64,000 bases of DNA from Streptomyces violaceorubidus (GCF_000717995.1 NZ_JODM01000008.1:1-64000), one strand, 5' to 3'; shown: positions 7,835-17,152, counted from the stretch's first letter. Translations and numbers: made by a program. The notes: generated from the sequence alone by a model not told the origin.

Positions 7835-9256
7835 ATGCTTGAGAACAGTGAGGCCGGGACAGCGGCAGCGACGCGGCTCGCGGAAGGTGCGCCGCTGCAC
7901 AGCACGCTCGATGTCGCCGTCCCCGGTGACTGGCTCGCGCTGGACGCAGCAGTGCGCGAGGTTGCCTGGTACCGGCCGTACTCCCTGCCGGGGTGGGAGC
8001 ACTCGGCCCCGCCGCCCGCTGAGCTGACCCAGCTCGGCGAGTCCCGGCTCGCACTCGCCCTCTGCCACCGCGACGGGCGCATCCGGCAGGAGGCGCTGCT
8101 CCAGTCGGTCCGGTACCCCGGCCTGCTGCCGTTGGTCGTGATCCGCTGCACCGACTGGGTCGAGCCGGTGCGCGAGCACGCCCGGCGGCTGCTCCGTGAA
8201 GCCCTGAACGTGGGCTCTGCCCTCGATCTCGCGCCGCTCATCCTCCGCGTCGGCCGCCGCGACAGAGGCACCTTCGGCGTCGATGTGCTCGGCCGCACCC
8301 TGCGTCAGGCATCTCCCGGGCAGCTCGCTGTTCTCTTCACTGACCCCGACCGCGTCGTCCGTCGGTTCGCCTACCGGCTGGCCATCGAGGGCCGACTGCT
8401 CCGTCCCGCCGAGCTGGCCCGTGCGGCCGCCCGGGACCAGGACACGGTGGTCCAGGACCTGTGTGCCACAGCGGCGCTCACGGCTCCGCGGGACGAGGAC
8501 GGTGACGAGGGTGTGCTGCCTCCACTGCTGTCCGCACGCAATCCCCGTGTCCGTTCGGCCGGCGTCACCGCGCTGAGACGGGCAGGACACTCGAAGCAGG
8601 CGGAGTCGTTTCTCAGCGACCGTTCCGCGCTCGTGCGTGCTTGTGCTCGCTACGTCGTACGACAGCAGGGTGGCGATCCGGCAGCCTGGTACCGGGAGCG
8701 GTGCACGGCACCCAACGATCCCGAGCTGCCGCCCGGGGCGGTCATCGGGCTGGCCGAGTGCGGGAACCGCGCGGACGCCGGACTGCTGCGGCCACTGCTC
8801 TCGCACCCGGCGGCCGGGGTACGGGCGCGAGCCGTGGCCGGGTTGCGGGCGCTGGACTGCACGGACACGAAGCAGCTGCGGCCGCTCCTCGACGACCCTG
8901 CCGCCGAGGTCGTCCGCGAGACCGCCACCGCGCTGCTGCCCTCGGCCAGACAACTGTCCGCCGACTGGCTACTGGAGCGCACCAGCCCCCAGCGGCCACG
9001 GCACATCCGCGTCGGCGCGTTCCGGCTGCTCGACGCGCACGGGGGCATCGTGGCGCTACGGACGGCGGTCCGTCTGCTCGAGGACCCCGATGCGAAGCTG
9101 CGCACCTGGGCCGCGCAATCAGTGCAACGCTGGCATCCCTCCCCTGACGGGCGGCCCGGCGACACCGAGGTGGGTGAACTGCTCAACCGGAGCCGACATC
9201 TCCTCAGCGACCACACGCTGCGCCGACGCAAGTGGGAAGCGGGAGTGGACAACTGA
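7835..9256 (+). CDS. HEAT-repeat protein
   Basis: A 473-residue helical-repeat protein. Successive units show the HEAT/PBS-lyase rhythm, for example DPDRVVRRFAYRLA, NPRVRSAGVTALRRAG, HPAAGVRARAVAGLRAL, DPAAEVVRETATALLP and DPDAKLRTWAAQSV, at roughly 30-50 residue spacing. Such proteins are usually scaffolds for protein binding. The ATG at 7835 has GGAGGGGCGGG upstream; the frame stays open to 7754 without a better start. No signal peptide, so cytoplasmic. The partner is unknown. Confidence 0.8.
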   Translation: MLENSEAGTAAATRLAEGAPLHSTLDVAVPGDWLALDAAVREVAWYRPYSLPGWEHSAPPPAELTQLGESRLALALCHRDGRIRQEALLQSVRYPGLLPLVVIRCTDWVEPVREHARRLLREALNVGSALDLAPLILRVGRRDRGTFGVDVLGRTLRQASPGQLAVLFTDPDRVVRRFAYRLAIEGRLLRPAELARAAARDQDTVVQDLCATAALTAPRDEDGDEGVLPPLLSARNPRVRSAGVTALRRAGHSKQAESFLSDRSALVRACARYVVRQQGGDPAAWYRERCTAPNDPELPPGAVIGLAECGNRADAGLLRPLLSHPAAGVRARAVAGLRALDCTDTKQLRPLLDDPAAEVVRETATALLPSARQLSADWLLERTSPQRPRHIRVGAFRLLDAHGGIVALRTAVRLLEDPDAKLRTWAAQSVQRWHPSPDGRPGDTEVGELLNRSRHLLSDHTLRRRKWEAGVDN

Positions 9257-9329
9257 GACTGCACCACGGTCCAGAACTCTGCACAGCACTCACCGCCCAG
9301 CGGCCCGGTGTCCGACGGCGAGGTCCTGA

Positions 9330-9960
9330 TCGCCATCATGCCGCCCGCCCCGCGGGCGGTCGGTGTCGACGAGTACGCGACCGCAAGGGACGGCACTACG
9401 GGACCGTCCCGGTTGATGTCGAAACCCGTCGGCCGGCAGACCTGCTGCCCGGCCCGGAAGCGCCCAGCCTTGCATCCTGGCTCGCGAAGCGGCCAGGCTC
9501 GAGGTGGTCTGCCGGAACCGGGCTCCGTTCTTCGCGGAGGACGCCACCGCCGGCACACTCCAGGCGGCCCGGGTCGCAGACCGGTGGCATCCGTGGCACA
9601 ACCTCGAAGAGGCCACCGAGCAGAACATCACCCAGCACCGCCGATGCCTACACGTTCTGCTCCCCGAGGGAGCGGAAACTTCCAAACCCGAACCCTCGGC
9701 GGAGCAGTCCGGCTCGCCGTGCACGTACGGCACTTGATGGGTACCTCAACCGCTGCTGCCGGACGGACCTGATACGTTTTCTACGAGGCAGGACCGTCAA
9801 ACGCTCCGCGGACGCAGCCAATCCAGAGGACCTCTTCACCGGCCAGTGGCAGTCCCGGACCTCCCTCCTCGACGAGTACAAGACTCACCTCGACAACCGC
9901 TGGAACGACGGCTGCACCCACGCCTGGAAACTATGGGAGGAGGCCCGGCCATCCCACCAC
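9330..9960 (+). pseudogene. ISL3-family transposase relic, frameshifted
   Basis: Pieces of an ISL3 transposase appear in order but in different frames: GVDEYAT near 9363-9385, RKGRHYGTVPVDVETRRPADLL from about 9383, then APFFAEDATAGTLQA and VADRWHPWHNLEEATEQN in another frame (9504-9737), and finally LDNRWNDGCTHAWKLWEE back in the first frame up to about 9940. The N-terminal zinc-ribbon/HTH part is missing. At least two frameshifts and truncation make it inactive. Confidence 0.75.
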
Positions 9961-10114
9961 ACACACTGACATCACACTCAGTCAGCCCTCCACGGAAAGT
10001 GCCGGGGCGGCCTGCTGAACGAGTTCCTGCGCGGGCTCCGTAGCCGGATGTCGCGGAGCCGGAAGGCTGCGTGGAGTTACGCGCGATGCGCTGCCCTCGC
10101 CACATCTTCGTTGG

Positions 10115-10879
10115 TCAGATGCGTGGGCCGAGGAACAGGCCACCGCTCGCGTCGAGGATCTGCCCGGTGACCCAGCGGGCGGCATCGGAGGAGAGGAAGG
10201 CGACCACGTCGGCTACGTCCTCGGGCGCGCCCAGCCTGCTGAGTGCCGTCATGCCGGAGATCTGTTCCGTGAGGCCCGGCACGTCGAAGACAGCTCCGTT
10301 GCTCGCTGTCCTGGTGGCCCCAGGAGCGACCGCGTTCACCGTTATCCCCCGGGGACCGAGTTGGCCGGCAAGGGTCTTGGTCATCGTCTCAATGGCGCCC
10401 TTCGTCATGGCGAAGGATGTCTGGGACGGGTTGGCCATCCTGGTTGCCACCGACGAGATCGAGATGATCCGGGCGCCCTCGCGCATCAGAGGCAGTGCAC
10501 GCTCGATGATGAAGTACGGTGCCCGGACGTTCACCGCGAACAAGCGGTCGAACTCCGCCCGCGTCGTGACCCCGAGCGCACCGGCTGGTGCGGCCGCCGC
10601 GTTGTTGACGACGATGTCGAGGGGCCGACCACCCAAGCCGGCCTCCACGCCGGCGAAGAGTGTCTCGACATCGCCGTCCACACCCAGTTCGGCTCGGACG
10701 GCGAAGCCGGTCCCGCCGGCGTGTTCCATCGCGTCGAGCGTTGCCGCGGCCCCGGCCTCGTCCGTGCCGAAGTGCACGATGACCGTGGCTCCTGCGGCCG
10801 CCAGCCGAGCCGCGATTGCCTGCCCGATGCCGCGCGACGCGCCCGTCACCAGGGCTGTTCTGCCCATCAGATCGCCCAT
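10115..10879 (-). CDS. SDR-family oxidoreductase with Phe in place of the catalytic Tyr
   Basis: A 254-residue classical short-chain dehydrogenase/reductase: cofactor motif TGASRGIG (12-19), NNAA (92-95), Ser at 142-143 (ISISSVA) and a C-terminus ending in DASGG. The active-site motif is FAMTK: codon 156 is TTC (10412-10414), where SDRs normally have Tyr four residues before Lys160. Either the enzyme uses other chemistry or it is impaired. The ATG at 10879 gives MGDLMG; the second ATG (10867) is possible. It is divergent from a TetR gene and shares a 52-bp promoter region with palindromes, so it is the likely TetR target. Confidence 0.85.
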   Translation of the reverse strand: MGDLMGRTALVTGASRGIGQAIAARLAAAGATVIVHFGTDEAGAAATLDAMEHAGGTGFAVRAELGVDGDVETLFAGVEAGLGGRPLDIVVNNAAAAPAGALGVTTRAEFDRLFAVNVRAPYFIIERALPLMREGARIISISSVATRMANPSQTSFAMTKGAIETMTKTLAGQLGPRGITVNAVAPGATRTASNGAVFDVPGLTEQISGMTALSRLGAPEDVADVVAFLSSDAARWVTGQILDASGGLFLGPRI

Positions 10880-10896
10880 GCCGTCACCTGGCCTTA

Positions 10897-10930
10897 ATGT
10901 TAGTTACTAACATAGTGTTAGTGTCTAGCA
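10897..10930. promoter_or_regulatory. TetR-type operator: perfect 17-bp palindrome plus imperfect copy
   Basis: 10897-10913 reads ATGTTAGTTACTAACAT, a perfect palindrome about a central T. A second, imperfect copy (TGTTAGTGTCTAGCA, 10916-10930) follows directly and abuts the TetR start codon at 10932. Both lie between the divergent SDR and TetR genes, the usual place for an autoregulated TetR operator. Confidence 0.75.
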
Positions 10931-10931
10931 G

Positions 10932-11564
10932 ATGAGTGAGCGACAGCAAAGCCTGCGGGAACGACGGCGTTCCGAGACACGGCGCCTGGTCCAGGCGCAC
11001 GCGGTGCGACTATTCACCGAGTGCGGCTACGACGCGGTAACGGTGGCCGACGTCGCCGAGGCCGCCAGCGTCTCCGCAATGACCGTGTATCGGCACTTCT
11101 CTACCAAGGAGGACCTCGTCCTCATAGACCAGCCCGCCCAGCTCATCGCCGAGCACGTTGCGGCGTCGTCCGCAGCGCAGCCCCTGGTACGCCGCGTCGG
11201 CAGTGCGCTCATCGACGCGGCCACGACCTCGACTGGCGGCAACGGAGACCAGCAGGCAGCTAACGAACGATTCCTGCTGGACTGCCTCCGCCTCATGGTC
11301 TCGACGCCTGCGCTGAGAGCCCGACACCTGGACAGCCAGTACGCGCTGCAACAGGCCATCGTCGATGCCCTCGGGGATGACGCGACCGGTCCCGACGACG
11401 TGTTCCGCGCCCAGGCGGCCACCAGTGCCTGCCTCGCCGCGATGCACACGGCGCTGACGCGCTGGGTCGAAGACGACGGACACACCGAACTGCCCGACTT
11501 GATCGCACAGGCACTCACGGCGTCCTTCGGCGATGACGCCGTCGCCACCCGCCGGAGGGACTGA
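10932..11564 (+). CDS. TetR-family transcriptional regulator
   Basis: A 210-residue protein. The N-terminal helix-turn-helix is clear: HAVRLFTECGYDAVTVADVA followed by SVSAMTVYRHFSTKEDLVL (about residues 24-66). The C-terminal ligand domain is helical and not assignable to a ligand. It is divergent from the SDR gene over a shared palindromic operator, so it most likely represses itself and the SDR. Confidence 0.85.
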   Translation: MSERQQSLRERRRSETRRLVQAHAVRLFTECGYDAVTVADVAEAASVSAMTVYRHFSTKEDLVLIDQPAQLIAEHVAASSAAQPLVRRVGSALIDAATTSTGGNGDQQAANERFLLDCLRLMVSTPALRARHLDSQYALQQAIVDALGDDATGPDDVFRAQAATSACLAAMHTALTRWVEDDGHTELPDLIAQALTASFGDDAVATRRRD

Positions 11565-11884
11565 AGCGCCACGGACCGGGCGTCGGTATCCCTCTTGACC
11601 ATCGAACACAGCGCGGTGTCGGTGCCTCCCCTCCCGAAGCGTTGAACCCTCGCTGTCGACACTCACGAGCACAGCCAAGGGGCCCTGCCAGCACGCCAGT
11701 TGTCCCGCGACGGTGCCCAGTGGAACCCGGACGAAGTTGGCGAGCCGGCCATGACGCAGGCGACCTCATTCAGACCACCGGGGGCAGCCCGGCCTTCCCT
11801 GCGGCTTCGGCCCGCTACGGCAGTTCACCCTGGCCGCCTCCCACCCTCGCGGCCACCCCGCGCAAGCCCAGGCACCAGGACGGC
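11565..11884. other. Intergenic stretch without a supported gene
   Basis: This lies between the TetR gene and the convergent SnoaL-like gene. Open frames here are Arg/Pro-rich shadows and no named feature is seen. Confidence 0.5.
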
Positions 11885-12292
11885 TCAGGCGGCGGACCCC
11901 TCGATCTCCCCCGCGAAGACGATGACCTGCTCGATGAGACTCCGCCGTAGATGGACGACATCCGTTCCCGACAGGCGGGGGCCGCCGTCCGGCGTGGTGA
12001 AGACCCACTGGTACCGGGCCCACTCATCGGGCATGTCCACCGCAGAGCAGCGCACCATCGTGCCCGACCCCGCCGGGTGGCGCCGGATGTCCAGTACGAA
12101 CCGCTCCACCGCCGCGATTCCCTCGCTGCGGCCCAACGGCCCCCAGAAGACCACGTCTGACGTCAGGGCCTGGGAGAGCAGGGCAGTCACATAGCTGTCG
12201 TCGGAGGCGTTGAACGCGCCGTCTCTTCCTGCATGCCCCAGTAATACCAGCCGTTCCGCGTGCGCTCGTTCCGCGAGCCGACTTCCGATCAC
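11885..12292 (-). CDS. SnoaL-like / NTF2-fold protein
   Basis: A 135-residue protein matching SnoaL-like polyketide-cyclase-fold proteins: DVVFWGPLGRSEGIAAVERFV, then GSGTMVRCSAVDMPDEWARY and HLRRSLIEQVIVFAGEIE. These small alpha+beta-barrel proteins bind hydrophobic ligands and include isomerases, cyclases and many of unknown role. The GTG at 12292 has no clear ribosome site, so the true start may lie further in, near residue 25. It is divergent from a Tat-exported hydrolase. Confidence 0.7.
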   Translation of the reverse strand: MIGSRLAERAHAERLVLLGHAGRDGAFNASDDSYVTALLSQALTSDVVFWGPLGRSEGIAAVERFVLDIRRHPAGSGTMVRCSAVDMPDEWARYQWVFTTPDGGPRLSGTDVVHLRRSLIEQVIVFAGEIEGSAA

Positions 12293-12415
12293 GGTGGAGC
12301 AGCCCGGTCACAGCCCCTGTCAGTACGGGCAAGGTGTCAAGGTGGTTCTGGGTCCACTCCTGTGGGGGTGCTGGACCGCTGGTGGGCCGAACGGGCCGTT
12401 CATAGCGTGGTGTTC

Positions 12416-13393
12416 ATGAGCGATGACACGAACGAAGAACGAAAAGGTGCCACCCGGCGGACGGCGCTGCGTGGGCTGGGACTCGCAGCGGGCGGCATGG
12501 CACTGGCCACCGGGGTCGGAACGTCGCCGGCCACGGCGCGCCCGCGTCACGGGCACGGAACCTTCGTGCTGGTGCACGGCACCCACAGCGCCGGCGCGTT
12601 CTGGATGCCGATCGCGCGGGAACTGGTGCTGCGCGGCCACCGCGTCGTCATGGTCGACCAGCCGCGGCACGGCGCGGAGGCTTTCGTGGCGGAGTCGTAC
12701 CAGCGGCAGGACCTCGCAGCGATGGCCGTCGAGCCCTCCCCGCTGAAGGGCCTCGGGCTGGACGACTACGAGGCGCGTGTCACGGGCATCGTGCGGCAGG
12801 CCGCACGGAACGGCCCGGTGGTGCTGGTCGGGCACAGCCTGGGCGGCGTGTCGGTCAGCCGTGTCGCCGACGCCGTCCCGCACCTGCTCCACCACATCTG
12901 CTACATGGCGGCCTTCTGTCCCAGCCGCGCCCTGCCCACGGCCGACGCCTGCACCGCGGCGCCCGAGAACGCGAACGCCGTCAGCCCGGTGAAGCTGACG
13001 GTGGGCGACCCGGACCGGCTCGGGGTACTGCGGCTGAACTTCCGTACGGGTGTCAGCGGTGAGTTGGCCCTCCTGAAGGAGATGATCTGCGCGGACTACC
13101 CCGACGCCGACTTCCGCCGGATCCTGGCCGGCATGCAGACCGACGAGCCCGTCGCCGCCTACGCGGGCCGAGCGGTCGGCCGGGCCCGCAGCTGGGGACG
13201 CATCCCCCGCACGTACTTGCGTTTCGGCAAGGACCGTACGATCGCCACCGCACTCCAGGACAGGATGATCGCGGAAGCCGACGCATCCACACCCGGCAAC
13301 CGTTTCCGCGTGCACGACTTCCCCGGCGCGTCACACGTCGGCCCTCTGCATCCCACCCCGGTCACGGACGTCCTGGACACGCTCGCGCAGTAA
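12416..13393 (+). CDS. Tat-exported alpha/beta hydrolase
   Basis: A 325-residue alpha/beta-hydrolase fold protein with an N-terminal twin-arginine signal (TRRTALRGLGLAAGG, R14-R15) and an Ala-rich cleavage region near residue 42. The oxyanion strand is FVLVHGTHSAGAFW (50-63), the nucleophile elbow GHSLGG (S141), and the catalytic His lies in GASHVGPLHP (about H307). It resembles the salicylate-esterase/hydroxynitrile-lyase-like subgroup of Streptomyces. The ATG at 12416 is chosen because it starts the Tat peptide. Substrate is unknown; probably a secreted esterase. Confidence 0.8.
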   Translation: MSDDTNEERKGATRRTALRGLGLAAGGMALATGVGTSPATARPRHGHGTFVLVHGTHSAGAFWMPIARELVLRGHRVVMVDQPRHGAEAFVAESYQRQDLAAMAVEPSPLKGLGLDDYEARVTGIVRQAARNGPVVLVGHSLGGVSVSRVADAVPHLLHHICYMAAFCPSRALPTADACTAAPENANAVSPVKLTVGDPDRLGVLRLNFRTGVSGELALLKEMICADYPDADFRRILAGMQTDEPVAAYAGRAVGRARSWGRIPRTYLRFGKDRTIATALQDRMIAEADASTPGNRFRVHDFPGASHVGPLHPTPVTDVLDTLAQ

Positions 13394-13398
13394 GGGGG

Positions 13399-13416
13399 GC
13401 CGGGCTCCGTCCCGGC
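13399..13416. terminator. Possible hairpin terminator after the alpha/beta hydrolase
   Basis: GCCGGG-ctccgt-CCCGGC forms a 6-bp stem with a 6-nt loop 6 bp after the hydrolase stop. There is no T tract, as is common in Streptomyces. Confidence 0.35.
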
Positions 13417-13672
13417 GGGCCAAGTGGCCTCCCGACTGATCTCTCGCCGGTCCGGTCATGTGCCGGAACCCCGGCGAACAACCAGTGATCGCTTCCGCAG
13501 CCGAGCCGAGCCTACCCCCCGGCAAGGACCGCAGCGACTCCCACCGGGCCCACCGGCACTCCCGGTCGCACCCGCACAGGCTCAGCCACCACACCTCCAG
13601 CGGTCGGTACGGATGTCACCGCCCGTCCAACCGCTCCAATCGCCAACCCGGCCAACCTTCCCGGTCAGAGCA

Positions 13673-14275
13673 CTAGCGACCGGTCTCGGCGCCGCCGTTC
13701 ACGTACGAGTCGACGCTGACCGAGTAGCCGGCCCCGTGGGTGAGGTCGGGGCGGCTTCCGTGACCGTCCTGCTTGAGGTCCTCGGCGGTGAGGAAGACGA
13801 TCGACAGGGCCTTGCCCTCTTTGGTGAAGTACTGGTCGCCGGGTGAGGCTTCGGGGTCCGGAATCCATCCGTCCCGTACCGCCGCCGTCCGGTAGTGCGC
13901 CCTCACTTCGGCCTGTGTGCCGGGGACGGTGTACGTCCGGCGGGCGTACACCACGACATCGCCGCTGTCCGCCCAGCAGCCGGAGTCGACCTCCTCGAAG
14001 CCCCGGGCGAGGGCGGCTCCGTCGGGCCGGGAGTCGAGGATGTCGAGCGCCGCCAGCTCCTTCACCCGGTCGTCGGTCCCTTCGCAGTCCCTGGAGAGTT
14101 CCAGCAGCGCGCAGCCGGTGAGCGTTGCGGCCGCGAGCACGGGCGCCAGGAGCAGAGATACGGGTCGGGTGGTACCCGTCCGCAGGGGCAGGCGGGCTCC
14201 ATGGTGAGGGCCGGGGCAAAGGAAGGCTGGGCCGCCGGGCAAGAGAGTCGTCCGTGCCCACTCCGGGGCGAGCAC
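13673..14275 (-). CDS. Putative lipoprotein of unknown function
   Basis: The open frame gives up to 200 residues. A hydrophobic stretch (SLLLAPVLAAATLTGC) ends in a lipobox LTGC at residues 52-55, so the mature protein would be anchored outside the membrane. The first 25-35 residues are unlikely signal-peptide sequence and the true start is probably later, but no clear ribosome site decides it. The mature part has about 145 residues including RRTYTVPGTQAEVRAHY and DQYFTKEGKALSIVF. No family recognised. Confidence 0.6.
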   Translation of the reverse strand: MLAPEWARTTLLPGGPAFLCPGPHHGARLPLRTGTTRPVSLLLAPVLAAATLTGCALLELSRDCEGTDDRVKELAALDILDSRPDGAALARGFEEVDSGCWADSGDVVVYARRTYTVPGTQAEVRAHYRTAAVRDGWIPDPEASPGDQYFTKEGKALSIVFLTAEDLKQDGHGSRPDLTHGAGYSVSVDSYVNGGAETGR

Positions 14276-14353
14276 GGACCAGTCCTACCTGCAGCCATGA
14301 CCCTCGCTCCCGCCATGGGCGCGGCACTTGACCACGCTTCGCGGAAGCGCCCT

Positions 14354-14941
14354 TCAGCGGTGCCTGTCGACGACGGCGCGGACGACGGCGGCGACCTCCT
14401 CGCGGTCGGTGGGCCGCAGGTCGACGGAGTTGTGGATGGAGAATCCCTCGACCAGCGCGTCCAGGGCCCGTGCCGTGAGCGGGTCGAAGTGTCTGGCCAG
14501 GGAGTCGCGGCTGGCCTGCATCCAGGAGCGCATGACGGCGCGCACCTCGGCATGGCGGGTGGCGAAGGCGTACAGCTCGTAGGTGAGCAGGAGATTGCGG
14601 TCCGTTCCCCAGACCTTGCCGCAGATGATCTCGACGACCGCCTCCTCGGCCTCCTGGCGGGTCCGCGCGGCTTCCAGAAGGGCGCCGTAGCGTGTGGACA
14701 CGGTCTCTGCGAGCCGGGTGAAGGCGTCGGTCAACAGGTGCCGCATGTCGTCGAAGTAGTAGGTGACCGACCCGAGCGGCACGCCTGCCGACTCCGCGAT
14801 CTTGCGGAAGGTCACCTTGATGGCGCCGTGTTCCGCGATGACGTCGAGCGCGGCGTCCAGGATGCGTTCGCGGCGCCGGGGGTCGTTGGGACCACGAGTG
14901 CTGCCTGTCATCGCAGTTGTCCGCCTTGTCTTCTCGGTCAT
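14354..14941 (-). CDS. TetR-family transcriptional regulator
   Basis: A 195-residue TetR protein with the HTH at about residues 24-67 (ERILDAALDVIAEHGAIKVT then VPLGSVTYYFDDMRHLL). The C-terminal half has EIICGKVWGTDRNLLLTYELYAFATRH, as in TetR regulators of drug exporters. A second ATG at 14909-14911 is possible. It is divergent from the MFS gene with a shared imperfect palindrome, so it probably represses the exporter. Confidence 0.85.
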   Translation of the reverse strand: MTEKTRRTTAMTGSTRGPNDPRRRERILDAALDVIAEHGAIKVTFRKIAESAGVPLGSVTYYFDDMRHLLTDAFTRLAETVSTRYGALLEAARTRQEAEEAVVEIICGKVWGTDRNLLLTYELYAFATRHAEVRAVMRSWMQASRDSLARHFDPLTARALDALVEGFSIHNSVDLRPTDREEVAAVVRAVVDRHR

Positions 14942-14951
14942 CGACCCGGTG

Positions 14952-14965
14952 TGTACATTTGTTCA
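14952..14965. promoter_or_regulatory. Candidate TetR operator, imperfect palindrome
   Basis: TGTACATTTGTTCA matches its reverse complement at 10 of 14 positions and lies between the divergent TetR and MFS genes, 11 bp from the TetR start codon. Confidence 0.45.
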
Positions 14966-15033
14966 TACTCGGGGGGTGACGTGATCGTCGTCTGCCTGCC
15001 CCTCATTGTCTCCAACACCGGCGGAGCCCTGCC

Positions 15034-16281
15034 TTGACAGACCGTGCTGTACGCCGACGCCGCCGGGCGCTGTATCTCTTCTTCTTCCTCAACGGCATCG
15101 CCATGTCCTCATGGATCACGCGCACCCCGGACGTCCGTGACCGTCTGGGCCTGTCCACGGGGCAGATGGGGCTGGTGCTGTTCGGTCTGTCCGTCGGCTC
15201 GATGGCAGGCATTCTCTGTTCGGGCCGTTTCGTGTCGCGGTTCGGGACCAGACCCGTGACGGCGCTCGCCACCCTGTTCGTCGTCGCCAGCGTGGTCGTC
15301 GTGGGCGCGGGCAGCGCCCTCGGCTCCGCGCCCCTGGTCACCGCGGGGCTGTGCGTGTTCGGCGTGGGGGTCGGGTCGGGCGAGGTGGCGATCAATGTGG
15401 ACGGTGCCGACGTGGAACGGATCACCGGCGCGGCGGTACTGCCCACGCTGCACGGGTGCTTCAGCCTGGGCACCGTCATCGGCGGCCTGGCCGGCATGGC
15501 GGCCACCGCTGCGGCGTTCCCCGCCCACTGGCACCTCCTGGCGGTGGCCGCGGTGACGGCAGCGATCTTCGGGTACGCCATCGGTGCCGTGCCCACCGGG
15601 ACCGGAGTCCGTGCCGCGTCGCCCGCTTCGGGCTCCCCCCGGCCCGCCGGCCCGCAGGTGTGGAAGGACCGACGGCTCCTGACGATCGGGGCCATCGTGC
15701 TGGCCATGGCTCTCGCCGAGGGCGCCGCCAACGACTGGCTGCCGCTGCTCATGGTCGACGGCCACGGTCTCGACGCCGCCGTAGGCTCGCTCGTCTTCGT
15801 CGGGTTCGCCGCCGCGATGACCGTGGGACGCTTCGGCGGCACGTACTTCCTCAACCGTTACAGCAGGGCGGCTGCCGTGCGGGCCAGCGCGGTCTCCGGA
15901 GCCATCGGCCTGTCCCTGGTCATCTTCTCCGACAACGCCGTCGTGGCCGCGGCCGCCGTCCTGTTCTGGGGACTGGGCGCGTCCCTGGGCTTTCCGGTGG
16001 CCCTGTCGGCGGCGGGCGACTCGGGGCCCGACGAGACCGCCCGGGTCAGCCTCGTGGCGACGATCGGCTACATCGCGTTCCTGGTGGGACCTCCCCTGCT
16101 CGGCTTCCTGGGCGATCACTACGGACTTCGTCCGGCGATGGTCGTGGTCCTGGCGTTCGTCGCCACGGCCGTCCTCGCGGCCCCCGCCGCGGGTGACCGC
16201 ACATCCCATCACCGCAAGTCCGACCTCGGCGTCCCCGCCGAACTCGCCGTGGAGCGGCCGGGGCAGCGCGCCGAGGGATGA
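15034..16281 (+). CDS. MFS transporter
   Basis: A 415-residue major-facilitator protein with about twelve hydrophobic helices. The loop 2-3 region has GRFVSRFGTRPV, the MFS signature, and early residues WITRTPDVRDRLGLSTGQMG resemble the YbjJ/FucP-like subgroup. The start is TTG at 15034; the basic N-terminus (RRRRRALYLFFFLNG) fits an internal first loop. It sits in the membrane and probably exports a small molecule under control of the adjacent TetR gene. The last 25 residues are hydrophilic. Confidence 0.85.
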   Translation: MTDRAVRRRRRALYLFFFLNGIAMSSWITRTPDVRDRLGLSTGQMGLVLFGLSVGSMAGILCSGRFVSRFGTRPVTALATLFVVASVVVVGAGSALGSAPLVTAGLCVFGVGVGSGEVAINVDGADVERITGAAVLPTLHGCFSLGTVIGGLAGMAATAAAFPAHWHLLAVAAVTAAIFGYAIGAVPTGTGVRAASPASGSPRPAGPQVWKDRRLLTIGAIVLAMALAEGAANDWLPLLMVDGHGLDAAVGSLVFVGFAAAMTVGRFGGTYFLNRYSRAAAVRASAVSGAIGLSLVIFSDNAVVAAAAVLFWGLGASLGFPVALSAAGDSGPDETARVSLVATIGYIAFLVGPPLLGFLGDHYGLRPAMVVVLAFVATAVLAAPAAGDRTSHHRKSDLGVPAELAVERPGQRAEG

Positions 16282-16315
16282 CCGGGCCGGCCCACGCCGC
16301 CGCCAGCGGCAGGCT

Positions 16316-17152
16316 TCACTCGCCCTGCGCGGCAACGGCCATGAGCTGTGCCGTGAGTTCCATGCACCGTGTCCGGGCCAGGGAGAAGTCGTAGGGCATC
16401 TTGGTCACCGCTTCGAAGGCACTCATCCGGGCGTCCTCCTCGCCGCTCGCCTCGGCGTCGATCTCGAAGAGCTGCTCCTCGGCCAGGTCCAGTCCGGCCG
16501 CCTCGATGGCCCCGATCAGGGCCTTGTGGTGGGCGCAGTGCTGCGCGGCGAGTTCTCCGACCCGCGGGTCGTGGGGGTGGACGGTGTCGTCGAGGGCGGC
16601 GTCGGCCGCGTCGAGGCGGTCGGCCTCGGCCCGTAGGTCGGGATGCGTCGCCAGGATGATGAACACGCCGGCCTGGACGGCGGCGCCGAGCGGCCCGAAG
16701 ATCCGTTCCGTGATCAACAGGGCGTCCAGGTCGGCGGGGCGCAGCGCGCCGGAAGGCAGGTGGCTGAGCCGGTCCGTGACCAACGGGGAGAGCAGGCCCA
16801 GCGGGCTGCCCACGGACCGCAGGCGCTGGACCGCCGCGCGCTGGCGCCGGATGTCTGCCTCCCGGGCGGCCAGGGTCTCCTCCAGCCGGCCCAGGACGTC
16901 CCCGACGTCCCGGGCCTCGTCGAAGGCGGCCCGCATGTCGTCCAGGCTGATGCCGACGTCGGACATCTTGCGGATCCACAGCAGGCGAACCATGTCGTCG
17001 TAGCCGTAGCGGCGGCGTCCGTCTCCGCCTCGTGCGGGCTCCGGCAGCAGACCGATCTGGTGGTAGTGACGAATGGCGCGCGGGGTGGTTCCGGTGAAGG
17101 CGGCGGCATCGCCGATCTTGACCTCGCGGGGAGGCATGGCGGAGGGATACAT
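16316..17152 (-). CDS. MerR-family transcriptional regulator
   Basis: A 278-residue regulator. The N-terminal winged helix (KIGDAAAFTGTTPRAIRHYH, then GLLPEP and RRYGYDDMVRLLWIRKM, residues 12-64) is typical MerR, followed by a coiled coil (LGRLEETLAAREADIRRQRAAV). The roughly 150-residue C-terminal effector domain is larger than in metal-responsive MerR proteins and suggests an organic ligand. ATG at 17152 with GGAAGG upstream; an ATG at 17137 is possible. A 21-bp palindrome lies 41 bp upstream, so it is likely autoregulated. Confidence 0.85.
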   Translation of the reverse strand: MYPSAMPPREVKIGDAAAFTGTTPRAIRHYHQIGLLPEPARGGDGRRRYGYDDMVRLLWIRKMSDVGISLDDMRAAFDEARDVGDVLGRLEETLAAREADIRRQRAAVQRLRSVGSPLGLLSPLVTDRLSHLPSGALRPADLDALLITERIFGPLGAAVQAGVFIILATHPDLRAEADRLDAADAALDDTVHPHDPRVGELAAQHCAHHKALIGAIEAAGLDLAEEQLFEIDAEASGEEDARMSAFEAVTKMPYDFSLARTRCMELTAQLMAVAAQGE

